Shown: positions 45,400-57,452 of the stretch, piece by piece
Layout of the letters: each line of letters begins with the position of its first letter
Position numbering within the stretch: position 1 is the first letter of the stretch
DNA from: Porodaedalea pini
Lineage: Eukaryota; Basidiomycota; Agaricomycetes; Hymenochaetales; Hymenochaetaceae
Direction of reading: 5' to 3'
Assembly: GCA_002794775.1 (NCBI GenBank)
Contig: NBAY01000037.1
Location: 124,001-188,000, forward strand
DNA length: 64,000 nucleotides
The notes under the pieces: model-generated
What the model was told of the DNA's origin: nothing
The model's input: only the letters and a program-made list of their open reading frames with translations
Databases searched by the model: none
Made by a program: the position numbers and the translations under genes

Positions 45400-45760
45400 T
45401 TCTCCGATCGGCATGTGTCTCCTTTTGCGGGAACAAGTTAGCCGAAAAAGTCCAATGCAAGGTTATTGACGCCGACCAGAGTAGCAGGATGTTGCAGAAT
45501 GGCGACAAAGGAGTTGAGGGTAAGCTATATTTCTGCTATTATTCTAGAACGAGGTTTTCTTTCTTGCTTATGATGATCTGCAGGTGGTACTTCCGGCCCA
45601 GTCCGTGATTCGACATATACGGGAATGGGATTCCTATTCCTATGGCGGGAAGCAGAAGATACTATACAATGTATATATGATTCCCGTTCATTACGATGGC
45701 GTTGCGAATTGTAGCACGGAGAACGACAAGCATGTCATTCGAGAGGAAATGTGCATCCGT
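45400..45760 (+). pseudogene. FunK1-type fungal protein kinase relic
   Basis: Frames on either side of an intron (45520-45583, GTAAGC...CTGCAG) read CKVIDADQSSRMLQNGDKG and then EGGTSGPVRDSTYTGMGFLF. These correspond to the DFDLA-like metal loop and activation segment of FunK1 kinases (typically ID.DLA ... RTGT..FM). The next residues lose the RHDLES motif and the N-lobe is absent. Only about 80 residues of kinase-like sequence remain, so this is a fragment. The family call is from pattern memory. Confidence 0.45.
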
Positions 45761-45907
45761 CGGTCATCTGAGTCCCCTCTGTTAGAATATTTTGTCTTTT
45801 ACTAATACATTCGACTTTACAGATGTATATATAACTCCGAGACACATGTACAGAAAAAGCGGGAGTCGAAGCGGAACGCTCAGCTCCCATTATTTCGTTT
45901 GTTTACT

Positions 45908-47886
45908 TCAACGACAAAAACTGTTTTCTTCATGCTCAGGCTCCATGTGATGTGGCCCGAAGTCCACCAAATTTCTCTTGATATGTGAAGGGAGATATAA
46001 CCAGGAGCGGCATCTATAGACCCTCACAGTCAAGAGTGTAGCGTGGAAGAAAGATAAAGAGACTCACGCAATTTCCCTCACAAGAGCCATGCGTCCATCA
46101 AGACCGCGAGAATAAAGGGCGAACACCCACAGGAGCCAGCCGAAGCTCTGCCATTCAATCAAATGGAATGAGTTATTGTCGAGAAGGTGGAGAAAGGCGT
46201 TTGCGAGAGCTACAGGGATGTCATCGTACTGCGTCCACAGCTCATGCGGATACGCGCCGTTCTTGAATAAAGATTCGAAACCGGAGAAAAGTGGTGCCTT
46301 TCCTAGATGCCTAAGAGCGAGGAATGAGCGTGCCGGAGATCTATGCTCGTAAGTAAGAAAGGAAAGTCTGCCCGAGTCATTTCTGAGAAGAAGTCTTACT
46401 GAACGGTGTGCCGTATGAGCTCTGCGACTGTGTCTAGAAATGCTGCTAGATCCCGCCACTGTAGTTTTCTAGCCTCTTCTCCGGGTACTCTTGCATGAGT
46501 CCAGATTGACCTATACAATAGGCCAGCCTTCTGTCCCGCGCAGTTGATCTCAACCTCGAATAGACATATGAGCGCTTTCTGAGATGGTGCAAGGAGATGG
46601 GTACGATCGGGCTCTTTATCCGCTCGGACCGTTTCCATTGCAACGATCCTCGGAGCGCCAACAGCCACAAGTAATTGTCGCAAATAGGTATCATAGCTAG
46701 CGAGATCGACTATAGCGTCAAGGGCGAGCGCCTGATTCACCATGATTTCAGAGCTTGAGGTTGCTTTGAGTCAAACATAAGGTTGCATTAAAAATAATAT
46801 AGTCCTCGTACCTTGCATACTTCAGAAGCCTTTTTATTTCCTTTCGATAAATTCTGTCTTCTGCGGAGTACGGAAAGGGCATCGAGCTTCCGTTAACTGA
46901 GAAGTGGCAATCGCAGCACGAAAGATCACGTCGTTTCTTCATGAGACGGCACTTGCAAGCGACTGGCCCATAACCGAGACGGGTCATATATCGGCTTACG
47001 GCGGTTTCAAGACGCTTCCCGAGAAATGTGTAAAGCCTCCCCAACGTGCGGCCGGCACCGTCGAGCGAGTCAGCTGTCGCAGTTGAGCTTATAGAGGATG
47101 CGGACTGTGACGCCTCGACATGCAAGAAGACGTCATGAAGCAGGGCCTGAGCCTGGGTGGGGATGTCTGCAGTTGACCAAGCGGGCCCAGGCATGCTGGT
47201 GATTAGTTGCTGGAAGCAACAAGAGGAGCATCTTACTTTATAGATGTCAGTGAGTAGTAAGTCTTCCAGAAGCAAAGCAGGAGCATGCTGCAGTGAAACA
47301 CATCAAGGGACTGGTAGAGCTTATTGAATCTTCGCCACGCCCATCAACATCAGGCATCCAAAGCGGCGCAAGTCAGCATAGCAAGGCGGCAGAACGTCAT
47401 AGGACTGTTATATAAGTCTAAAAGCAAAAGCGAGGTAGACAATTAGGCTATGCAGAATGTGGCTCTTATTGGGAAAGTAGTAAGATCATTGCGCTAAGAA
47501 TAACAAGAATCAGCACCCACCGGATCTTGAAAAAAGCAATTTGGTAGATGCAGTGTAAAGCAGAGGTCAGAAGGTAGACAACTGGAGTTATTGGACTCTG
47601 GTATCATTTTCCAGCGCGGTGAAAGCGGAGTGTTCTGTAAGAGTAATAAGCTGAATCGGAGACCAGTAAGAAGAGAACAAGATACCTAGACGTGGAGCGA
47701 AAAGCGATGATGTGCTGCAGTAGCACATTGCCACCCTCTCTATCCAGTAGGAACGTGAGGGAAACGAGGGAGCCTGGCAAAGACCTAAACAGGCTATTAG
47801 ATTATAGTGCCCCAAAACAGGGCGAAGAGCAAACTCGTTCCGATCTACCTGAATTCGCTGTCTTCAACTAATGCACACTTCCTCAT
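45908..47886 (-). CDS. Hypothetical multi-exon protein, lineage-specific family
   Basis: The 3' half is firm. The exon around 47260-46807 (HVEASQSASSISSTATADSL..., CKCRLMKKRRDLSCCDC) joins after TAYA/AG to SSEIMVNQALALDAIVDLAS, then by a GTAAGA...ATAG intron to SPARSFLALRHLGKAPLFSG. A 54-nt intron then leads to a last exon ending at 45908. The 5' part starts at ATG 47886 (MRKCALVEDSEF), spliced to SLPGSLVSLTFLLDREGGNV and HIIAFRS. The exons between about 47640 and 47290 are unclear. LLDREGGNVLLQHII resembles a large family of uncharacterised agaricomycete proteins, some of which end in a MYND finger; a few Cys/His residues occur here but not a full finger. No function is proposed. Confidence 0.6.
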
Positions 47887-48125
47887 TACCCACGGTCGCT
47901 TGGTTAGACAATGGCGTAGTAGTATGTGGGCGGTATATACAATTGCGTAGTAGAAGATTACGTATCATGATCATGGACAGAAAGCAGGAAACCAGGTCAT
48001 TGTGAAATTGGAGCGGAAAGGGATCGCAACATGGAAACACTTGCAGAGGTAGAGTATCGTAAGGTAGAAGAAAGTGGAGAGATAGATGGATAGGAAAGAC
48101 ATGAAACGCGACACGACACACGCGA

Positions 48126-51100
48126 TCACCCCAACACCATATCGTCGTCGTCACCCACCTCCATATCGGACCTCGACCCTTCTCCTGGCGAGCGGGAAGT
48201 CGAGCCCGCCGAAGCGTACACACGATCGCGCACATTCATCGCCTGGATCCGCTCCGGTAACATTCTCTCCCGCTCCCGCTCCCTCCCACGGCGCCGAAAC
48301 CTGATATCCACGTTGATGTCCCCTTCAGCAGGTGCAGATGCCGTTGTCGTGGCGTCACGAGGGACCGGGGCCAGCAGTGCATCAGCCTCCATCTCCGCCA
48401 CCCCGACCGCCTGCAGAAAGTTACGGATCGTCGCCTGCTCGTCTGCGGTGTAAGCATTGATGTTCAGGCCTAGCGGGAGCATTATCTCGCTAGCCGACGC
48501 ATTCGTAGTTGGGAAATTGGCAGTCGAGGCACCTGCTGTCATGGGCGGGGCCGCCCGACGCCGAGTATTTTCTTCCGTGAGCGCCGCCGATGCTGTATCT
48601 ACAAGCCCAGATGGAGTCGACGTCTCGCCAGAGCTAACAGAGTCAATGAAGGAGACCGAAGGGAACTGATTCCCGGTCGTCGCCGAACTGCCAGAGCGAT
48701 TTTGTCCACGCCGTGCTGTCTCCGTAGAGGACTATAGCAAGCATCAGTACATATATTTCTAGTACAAATCGCAAGACTCACCGTGGAGGCGTTCCGAGCA
48801 GCAGCCAAAGCAGCAGCGGCGCTCGGAGCAGGTTGTAACGAAGCGAGGGCGGCAGCCGCAGCCGTCGAAATCCGTTGCCGCTCTCTATCGCGCGCCTGCC
48901 TCCGTTCGACCCTCTCCAGCGTTGCGCGACTCCCTCCTCCCGTTCCAGAGCCGCTATTTTCGCCTTCTGCGCCCTCTTCAGCATTTTGGTTTGGCTGGGT
49001 AGCGGAAGCAGCAGTAGCGGAAGCAGAGCTAGCAGAAGGACCTTCTGCGCCGTCCTCACCCTCGCGCGCGCTACACCAGAAGCGGTGGCCTTCACTCCAT
49101 GCACGCGATTGGCATTCCTTCCCACAATATTTCGCCTTTCTGCACCTCCGGCACTTCGCAAACTCTCGTGGGAACGATTCCCACTTCCCACATAGCACTA
49201 GAGATAGAAAATGGTCACAATGAGACATTCAGCTAAGACAGAAAGAATAGGAACATACTGTTAGCACATTGCCTAATTCCACCCCGGCTTTCGTCCTTCC
49301 GACACGCATTACGCATAATTACGCCTGCCCAGTACTGAATTTCTGGCGGGAGGAATGGCGGTGGCGACGGCAGGATGCTCTCCGTCGGGCTCGGTCTGAA
49401 CGTGAATCGCTCAACTAGCGAGAATACATTCGTCATCCGCGGCGGTGTCGACGTCGACGACGCAGCCTGAGTCGTGCTCGAACCCATACTCGGCGTCGCG
49501 CCACTGACTGCCGCCTTCTCCTTCTCCTTCTCCTTCTCCTTTCCCCGCCCTGTTAAGGTCTTGAAGAATCCGAGGTCCTTCTTTGGGTCCGCAGGTGAGC
49601 TCGTTGCAGCGCTAGCGCTGGCACTCGCGGCAGCTCCCGTCTTCCGCCAGCCTGAAGCTTCAGAAGCTGCCGCCCCCGCACCAGCGCTCTGAGCGCCTTG
49701 ACCCTGCCCCTGCGCCATAGCCGACGCTGGGTGGAAGCTTAATCGGGGCTTGTAAAATGCCTGCCGCACATGTGGATATTTGCTCAAGTACGCAAGTAGC
49801 TGGAGCGAAAGTAGCACGTCTTCCTCGCGGTAAGGGCCTGGTTCTTCTGCATGGTGATGGTGGTGGTGGTGATGTCGATGTGACGCTCTGGGAGTAGGCG
49901 CCGCAGTAGTCGGGGCTGGTGCAGTCGCATGAGCTGCATTAGAGTTTGCCAATTGAGCAGCTCTCAGAGCGGCATGGGCGATAGCAGGAACTCGCGAAGG
50001 GCCTGCACCATTAGCAGTCACAGACATCGCAACTGGTGCGGGTGGATGTGGGTGCGCGTGCGCATGAGCGTGCATGGGCAGCGTTGCGAGCACCGCGCGG
50101 GGCGTAAGCTCCTCACGGCCATGTACGTGAGGATGGTGGTGATGGTGTTCGCGCGGTAGGTTGATGTTCCGTGTGTTCAACGTGAGAGTATTTGTGCGTG
50201 TGCGCGGTGTCGCGTCGATAGCACCGGGAGCGCCTGGCGGGGCACCCATAGCGAGATCATCGTTTACATTTTGATCGAGTGCAACAATCCCATCTGCGAC
50301 GCCATCGTCCGCTGCATTTGTGTTGATAATGATATGTGCGTCCAAATCGACATCGAGCGCATCAGACGTGCCCGCGACACCTACACCGGCTGCACCGGTC
50401 GCCGCTGGCGAGGGAGAGTCTGCAACGATTCCGACGGTCCGACGTCCGTGGGGAAGTGAAGGAGGCGGGGGCAAGTTTTCGTCCTGGTCGTGTGATGTCG
50501 TCGTCTCCATCTCGACATCACCATCCGCATCCGGCTCACCATCATCCTCCGTCTCTGTGTCAGGCCTCGAAGTTGATGTCGAGGGCGTTGCCGCTTCTGC
50601 CATCCGGGCGCGAATTGTTAGAGAGCGCGCCATCGACGCACCCGCAGTTGCCTGCTCGCGTGCATTCGGCTGTGTGTCCCAAACTCGGCGCGCCACGACT
50701 GTGCCAGATCTGTCGCGCCCTGGTACGATGACCGTACTTGTTGGGGTACCTGAGCCAGACGGTGTCGCATTCGCAGACGTGTCAGTCGAGACGGACGTTT
50801 CAGCATCCGATGTGGCAACGTTTTGTTCTTCCTGAAAGGCCCTCAGATCAGTCAGCCAATAACAAAGATGATGGATGACTCACCTCGGCGTTCGCAAGGG
50901 ATCGTTCGACAGCGAGCAGTCTGACGAGCTCTTGGGCCTGCTCGCGCTGACGCTGTTCTAATTGCTGCTGTCGTCGTTGCTGACGCTGTTCGCGGGTCTC
51001 GCGTGGTATGCCGCTCGCACTCGCGCTCGGCCCGACAGCAAATCCTTTTGACGCCAGCCACGCCTCCAACACGCACCCAACGACCTCGAGAGTACCCGCC

Positions 51101-51589
51101 TGGACGACGCGGCTCCGTATGGGCTCTGAGCCGCGCACACCGATATTGACTACACATTGGAATGCAAGGGAGAATCGGTAGGCGGCGTGCCGGTCGAACG
51201 ACTTTGGGTTCAGGGCTGGCACAAGCGCCGGTCGTGGAAGGCCCGGGGGCGACAGACCAAAGATCGCCGATGGATTCTCAGGCGGCGGAGGGGAGTGGCA
51301 GAAATCGCGAAGGAGGCGGACAAGCCGCTCGAGGCCACCGTCGCACGTGAGGATCTCTCGGATGCGTGGTGAAGTCGAAGTGAGATACGTGAGGTGCGTG
51401 AGCGAGTTCAGCAAAGGCAAAGGAGACGTAGTATCGAGCGCTGTGTATGATGAGCAGTCAGTCGAGCACGCTGGCGGCGGCGATGAGCAGAACAGATCGG
51501 GATTACTCACCTCGTCTATCGTAGAGTTGAGAGGTTATGCAGACACACGCTCTGTTCTGCGCCGGAAAGGCAAAATTGGACTCGCGCAT
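48126..51589 (-). CDS. samB/MUB1-type MYND zinc-finger protein
   Basis: Five exons: 51589-51511, 51440-50884, 50831-49259, 49197-48782 and 48731-48126. Introns are 70, 52, 61 and 50 nt, and the phases give 1076 aa. The N-terminus is the conserved samB/Mub1 block (CVCITSQLYDRRALDTTSPL, LTHLTYLTSTSPRIREIL, then FQCVVNIGVRGSEPIRSRVV). A long disordered middle is rich in Ala, Ser and Thr, with two histidine runs and (KE)n. Just before the finger comes IQYWAGVIMRNACRKDESRG. The MYND ligands are Cys734, Cys739, Cys752, Cys755, Cys761, Cys765, His774 and Cys778. Yeast Mub1 works with Ubr2/Rad6 in degrading Rpn4, and Aspergillus samB affects septation and morphogenesis; a similar adaptor role is inferred. 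Confidence 0.95.
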
Positions 51590-54517
51590 GGCGGGCGTCG
51601 AACGTTGGTGGTCTTAGGTCTGTCTCTGGCACTGGCGTCGCTGCAGTCGAGGACGAGCGCGATGTTGTGGTCGCTGTTGAAGGCGACAACGGGTGGTTTA
51701 GGGAAAGATGACTAAGAATCAGAGTGACTAAGCTTCCCTTGTTTCAGGCCAGTCAAGGCTCAGCCATTTGCTACACACCGCTTCTCTGTGCTCCCTTGTA
51801 CTCCAAAGTACTGAGATATGCTAAATAAAAGGTACGAAGGCTGTGATCTACAACTTACAAGACGAATCCTTTGTGCAATGCTCTTTAGACGGTGACTTGG
51901 CCTACCAATGAGTCTTCCTCTTGTCCATGCCTAGTAACAGATTGCAAAAAGTACTCTGCGAAGCTCAAGCTAGTGATTCAGCTCTTGTATGGGCGTCAAA
52001 TCTGGCTTTCAAGGGGCCTGCTTCTATGTTTTTGTCTCAAGAGTGTGCCGTTTCGTCCACAAGCTTTTGCTGGTTGCAATTCCCCTAGCTTACGGAAACG
52101 TTTTGACTGTGGGCCTTCGTGATGTGCCATCTTATTCGCATTGAGCATCATGATCAACACTGTGCCCCATCACGTCTTGATGAGTCGAAGGCTATTCATC
52201 GCATTCTTAATGTTAGGAGATCAGGACACGGCAATGCGCAATCGTCGTTGCGGCGTCACGCTCATCGGCTATCTGCTACGATCACTGGCGCGCTTTCCCC
52301 ACTTCCAAGAGATCTAAACACTGGCCACTGAGAGCCTTGTGGCGCGTGTCTGGGCTGTATTTACGAGATGCCAGTTAAATGATTCAGCATGCTAGAACGT
52401 CGCGTCATGTTACAGTCGAATTTCAAAGACTTTTATGGGTCGCAGCTTACAAAGGTGGCATATACACCTACGTCGTCCCCGCGAGAACTCCTACTTCTAC
52501 ATTATGCCCATATTACTGGAGGATAGTGGCAATGTACATGACTTTGACTCCATTTATCAGATGTGAGCCTTTATTCAATAATTAGATTGACCTACATGCT
52601 CAATACATCTGCACTGTCTCTTTGTATTTGTACTCATAGATATATTCTTAGGCTCTATACGCTTTCTTCTGTAAGTAAGCTCGAGTCTCCTCCCCTTTTG
52701 TTCCTTGTTATATTCGGCTGATTTCAACTGCTTCTCTAGCTATACTATATTATGACCACGCCACTACTCTCGCTGCTGAGGTCAAACAAATATGGACACA
52801 CAGTCTATCACTCATGAGCATTCTGTTCTTGCTTCATCGTTATGTCATCTTCTTCGGCTATATTCCATTCACCTTCTTCATATTCAACACCCGGGATGAC
52901 ATAAATGTAAATCGTTGACAAGTTGCACGGCTTTAAAGGCTGATGAAGTTAACTACCCCAGTTGTATGAGGTATTGCGGTCTGCCTGCTCTTTTCACTGC
53001 CTGAGAAGCTGCGTTTCATAGATGCAAGAATATTGCGTGTCTACGTGGTTATCTAAGTTTATTCACACAGATTATTGTCTCTGGTTTGTGAATTTCTCAT
53101 TTATGCTAACCTCACAACCGCAAGGTCTGATGAAGAACCTGTAGTATTCCAGCCACTCTCTCCCTGCGTACGCACTGTACAACTGTAATCCATGGATTTT
53201 GCTGGTCGCAGGTCTTCTTGTTCTAATGAGTGTGGCAATTTCGGCAGTCGGTCTCTGCAGGGCTCTCTTTGTCTCCGCCCGTGTTCACTAAAGCCTCACC
53301 CAGTGGTCTGTAACCCCCTTTTTTTTGAAATTCTATTAGTCTCAGTTGGCTCAACCACATGTTTGCCTGCATTTCTCGCTATGTACAAGTTATTTGCTCA
53401 TTTTCTATTTGCTCATGAATGTGAAGCGGTACATGTGAGTCCCTCAACCTTTTACTCTCAAATCACAGAAATAGAACACAGAGCTAATATGTGCATCTTT
53501 CAGCCTTCAAACTCACGTTTACCTCGTCGATCGCTTTCAATATTCTGATATTCATCTTGACTGTTGTGCGGACTTTCATGATAGTACAAGAGCACAGGAG
53601 ATGTGGCATTTGGCTGCCAAATTTGCTAATGCACGATGGCATGCATTGATCTAGACATGTTTAACACAGGTAGTGTTTTGCTTACTTTCTTGACTCATCA
53701 ATTTCTGAATGTTCATATATAGCGCTATGGGAATGGGAGTCATAACCAATGAGTAGTTATGTAGTAAGTGGCATTTTGAGAAGTGATAAGATAAGATAAA
53801 GGAATGTGATTGTTGGTAATTGTGAAACAAAGGTAAAAAGAAAAGTAAAAAAAAAAAAAAAGTGTCCATGACACTGTCTCCCTGTGACAATGAAAGAACT
53901 AATTAGGGTCTGATATCAAGAACAAATAAGCACAGATGACTGACACTGTTGGGGAAGCCAGTGCCGAAGTGTTCTGTGCCCTCTGTGTTTTCCTTGAGCC
54001 AGCTCTACTTGAATTGGGTTCTTCTCATTTGTCATCTACAATGCCATGATAAGTACATCAGATCACTTTAGACAGGATTACTCAGTCCTAGCTACAGAAT
54101 TGAAGCTAGGAAATTTTTACAGAAGGTGATGTATGGATTGACACTTATTTCCCACATTTTTTAAATTTTAACTTTTCGCTATCTTGTGTCATATTCTGAA
54201 AAGAGAAGACAAAATTATAAATTTGGAAACTTTTTCAAAGAGAGCTCATCAAGTTTGGGGCTAGTCATGATATGGTTTATTTTGATCGAGCTTGATCCTA
54301 AGCTCGACCTTTCATGCTCCGTGGCCGCATCCGAACGTACCAGCCTTGTGAGTTATGCTCCAGTGTCCAATGGTACGCGCAGCATCTCCATGGAGCCCAA
54401 CTGGTCTTCTTCTCCTTCACTCTTGAATTGGGACTCTTATTGTATTGTTGCTTACATATAGAAACATATATATGTGCTGTATTTAATCTGTGACGTGGAG
54501 AAAGCTCTGGTCAAGTA
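51590..54517. other. long AT-rich gene-poor stretch
   Basis: 2.9 kb upstream of the samB/MUB1-like gene. Frames are short and the composition is AT-rich. A frame just upstream of the MUB1 ATG (about 51710-51550, minus) reads well for roughly 55 codons but ends in a stop and is out of phase with the gene. No feature supported. Confidence 0.5.
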
Positions 54518-55197
54518 CAGTCGAACCTGTGTATAAGCATACCGGTGCATAAGCATTACCTGTACATAAGCATTGAATTTTTGATCCACCGAACTCGGTA
54601 GGCGGAGAATTCAGGGTCCTATAAGCATTATCCCCATAAGCATTTGACATTAAGATTTGAACAAAAATTTAAACCGAAAATGCTTATCTAGAGGTCATCA
54701 CATGACCATATATACCCCCATATGGATGCTCTTGTGATGGTATGCGGCTTGGCAAGCAATGATTTTTGTGGCCTGCAGAAAGTAGATAGATAAGGCAAAA
54801 AAAAAGCACCTGTCAGATACCCTTACTTGCCATGCACTCTTGCAGCTAATGTGCTTTTTCAAAAGCCGGACCAGTGCAGAGTTCAGTCAGACACACAAGC
54901 TGTTACCAAAGGTCCAAAGCTGCGGCAGGAGCTCCAGAAGGAAATCAACAAAGGTCTAAATGCTAATATTCATAGTTATTTCTCTTAAAGTGTCCCTTGC
55001 AACTATTTAACAGCTGAAAGTAATGTAAATGTCTTCACCTGCATGCGTGGGTCTTGACATTGGATTGCATGAGACAGCATTCCATAAATGGAAATAACTT
55101 TATTTGTTTATTATGCAATAACGCGGACAAGCATTCCTGTGTATAAGCATTGGCCAACATGTCCACCGAGGCCAATGCTTATACACAGGTTCGACTG
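54518..55197. mobile_element. TIR element, pogo/Tc1-like, non-autonomous
   Basis: The ends are CAGTCGAACCTGTGTATAAG (the match extends 23 nt, to CAT) and its reverse complement, flanked by TA at 54516-54517 and 55198-55199. ATAAGCATT is repeated five or more times near the left end and again near the right end, like subterminal transposase-binding sites. A CCACCGA block lies inside each end in inverted orientation. The 680-bp element has no long frame. CAGTCGAACC...ATAAGC termini with TA duplication are typical of pogo-like elements. Confidence 0.92.
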
Positions 55198-57452
55198 TAG
55201 TGTCAAACGTGTCTTATGCGTGTTTTGACTGGGACATAATAGTGGGGCAATGAGATAATTTCACTATTCAAGAAGATTGTTCCGCAGTATCGACTACGAC
55301 GCCCAATGCTAGAGCCACGATAGGGTAGAGAATAGTACGCGCCATCAGCTATCAGAGCCGATGAGATGAGAAGTTTGGAAAGTATAAGTAGCACGATTTG
55401 CCGTGGAATATCAGTGGGCGTGACCAACTTGTAGTCTTTCTTTTCTCTGCGATGAACATTCAGTCACTATCATAGAGTGAACAGCAACAAACTCCAAGCG
55501 AGCATCCCATATTACTGGCAGGGTGCAGCACCTTCTGCGACCTGATCGGTATAACGAATACGAGATGGAACTTGCGACGGCGTCCAAACAACGGAGGCCT
55601 CTAGCGGTTAAAATCAATCGTCCCTGTCAAAAAGGGAGTTATAGTCGGATTGCGGACACTGCGAGCGAAAGAAGGCCAGTTCAGGCATGCGAGCAGCGCG
55701 CAAGGCGGAGCCGAGGAACGACAGAGGGAGAGGCGATCGAGCTGAAGGAACCTGAATGAATGTAGAAGTCGAGTCGAGTTTGGTGCTATTCCCCGAAGTC
55801 TGTATCATACTGTAAGAGCACACGGATGAAAGGCACGAAAAAAAAAATCCATCTGAAGCTTGATTGAGACTGTGTTTCAAGACGGGTTGTATGTCGGGAA
55901 GAAGGCGAAGATGCGAAAAGGACGGAGAGAAGGTATGGCATAGATAGATAAATTTCGTATGCTTGTGCTGCTGGCATGCCGCGAGGGGTCCGATGCATAT
56001 CTCGGTCGCGTGTCTGGTTCGATTGATAGATAATGAGCGAAGCTCGGACACTTGTTTCTCGCGACGTCTATTCCGTACGCCTTTGTTTTCCCATTGCCAA
56101 AGTGAGTATGGTGCATGCGCCCTCAAGTCATTGTGGCGACTCGAGTTGGAAGTATCAAAGCGCACCTAAACAAAGGCTGGCCACTTAGGCAGTCGGAATA
56201 CTGGATGTCCGTATCGTTTGCTCACCCGGCGTACTCGGAGAGTAAAAGCGAAGGCGGGTGCACATGGAGAATGCGCTGCACCCGCGGATAACTTCGCTCG
56301 ACTAACGCGCCGATGGAAGCAAGACCAAAGTGGAGAGATAGGTCCCATCTGGTGAAATTTCTGAGGGTCGGATGACGATTCGTGTCGAGTAAGATGTGTA
56401 TGAACTAAAGGCCATGAGCGCTCTGCGATCTCGGATAGTGCTTGAATGAGCGGCAGATGTAGCTGCACATGTTGGGTCCACGAATGAATCTGCTCGTATT
56501 ATCGCGCCAACGGAAGTAAATTGAAGTGGATGCGATAGATGAGACAGGATCTGTCAAGAGCGCTTTCTCCGAGATGTCGACCGACAAGGTTCACCGCAGA
56601 CCCGGCAGTAAGATTGGTGTCGCCCGACCATGTAATGTGGAAAGACGATACCGGCGAATGCGAGCAAACTTCCGAGTCTGAATCCAAACCATTTTTTGCT
56701 TCCGTTCTTCTAGTTACTTGTCATGTTCATTGTAAATCCTCATGCTGTGCCTTTTGATGTTCTTCTCCTAGATCGTACGAGCGCATCCGAGCAGTCCGAG
56801 CAGTCCTGGGGATGTCCGTGCAATTATATGCGAGCAAATCGTTCGACTCTCAGCGGAGTGAATTGGATGGAGTCGGTTTAAGTACTGAACCGATGCTCCG
56901 ATGTTCCGATTCGCGGAGGCTGTGAATGCGATGCCGATCACTCAGTCGGACTCGGAGGGACTCAGGGAGTGGGTGGGGCAGAGAGATTTAGAGAAACAGG
57001 CCGTGACGGCGTGGATGTGGTGTGACGTGTCGCGTGCCGATCGCGTGGGCGATGATCGGCGTGTCGTCGAAGCGCCTTTCCAAATCCAGTTCCAGTTCCA
57101 GATCGAGACAATCCTCCCCTCCGTGACTCCTGGATGCTCTTCGCTTGTACGCGTCTCCAACGCAGAACGGAGTTGAGTCGACTATACCATGAACAGTCTA
57201 GGCGTTGGATAATAAAATATACAGCCTGGATAAGCGTGGGAGAAGATGTGGGGTGCTGTGGTGCCAGAACGTCATCTCAGCATCAGAGCAGCCTCAGTCC
57301 CCGCACTTCGATTTCCGCAAGCATGTACTTCTATCTTGGTCCATTAGACTTTGCCAGATCGACGCACCCAAAACAATAAGACGCTAGTACTACTTCTCAA
57401 AATGCTCACTTCCTAACTTCAGTCCACTTGTCCACTGCCGTCCACATCCACC
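55198..57452. other. no supported gene
   Basis: 2.25 kb. A 183-codon minus-strand frame (56165-55614) and a 91-codon plus frame (56901-57176) lack motifs or joins. The last few hundred bases should hold the promoter of the gene at 57453. Confidence 0.45.

Noticed and set aside
51550..51715. Upstream extension of the samB/MUB1 frame
   Set aside because: It is in a different frame from the conserved MRESNFAFPAQNR start and ends in a stop before the splice donor.
55614..56165. 183-codon minus-strand frame
   Set aside because: Mixed composition, no domain or signal, and overlapped by other frames of similar quality.
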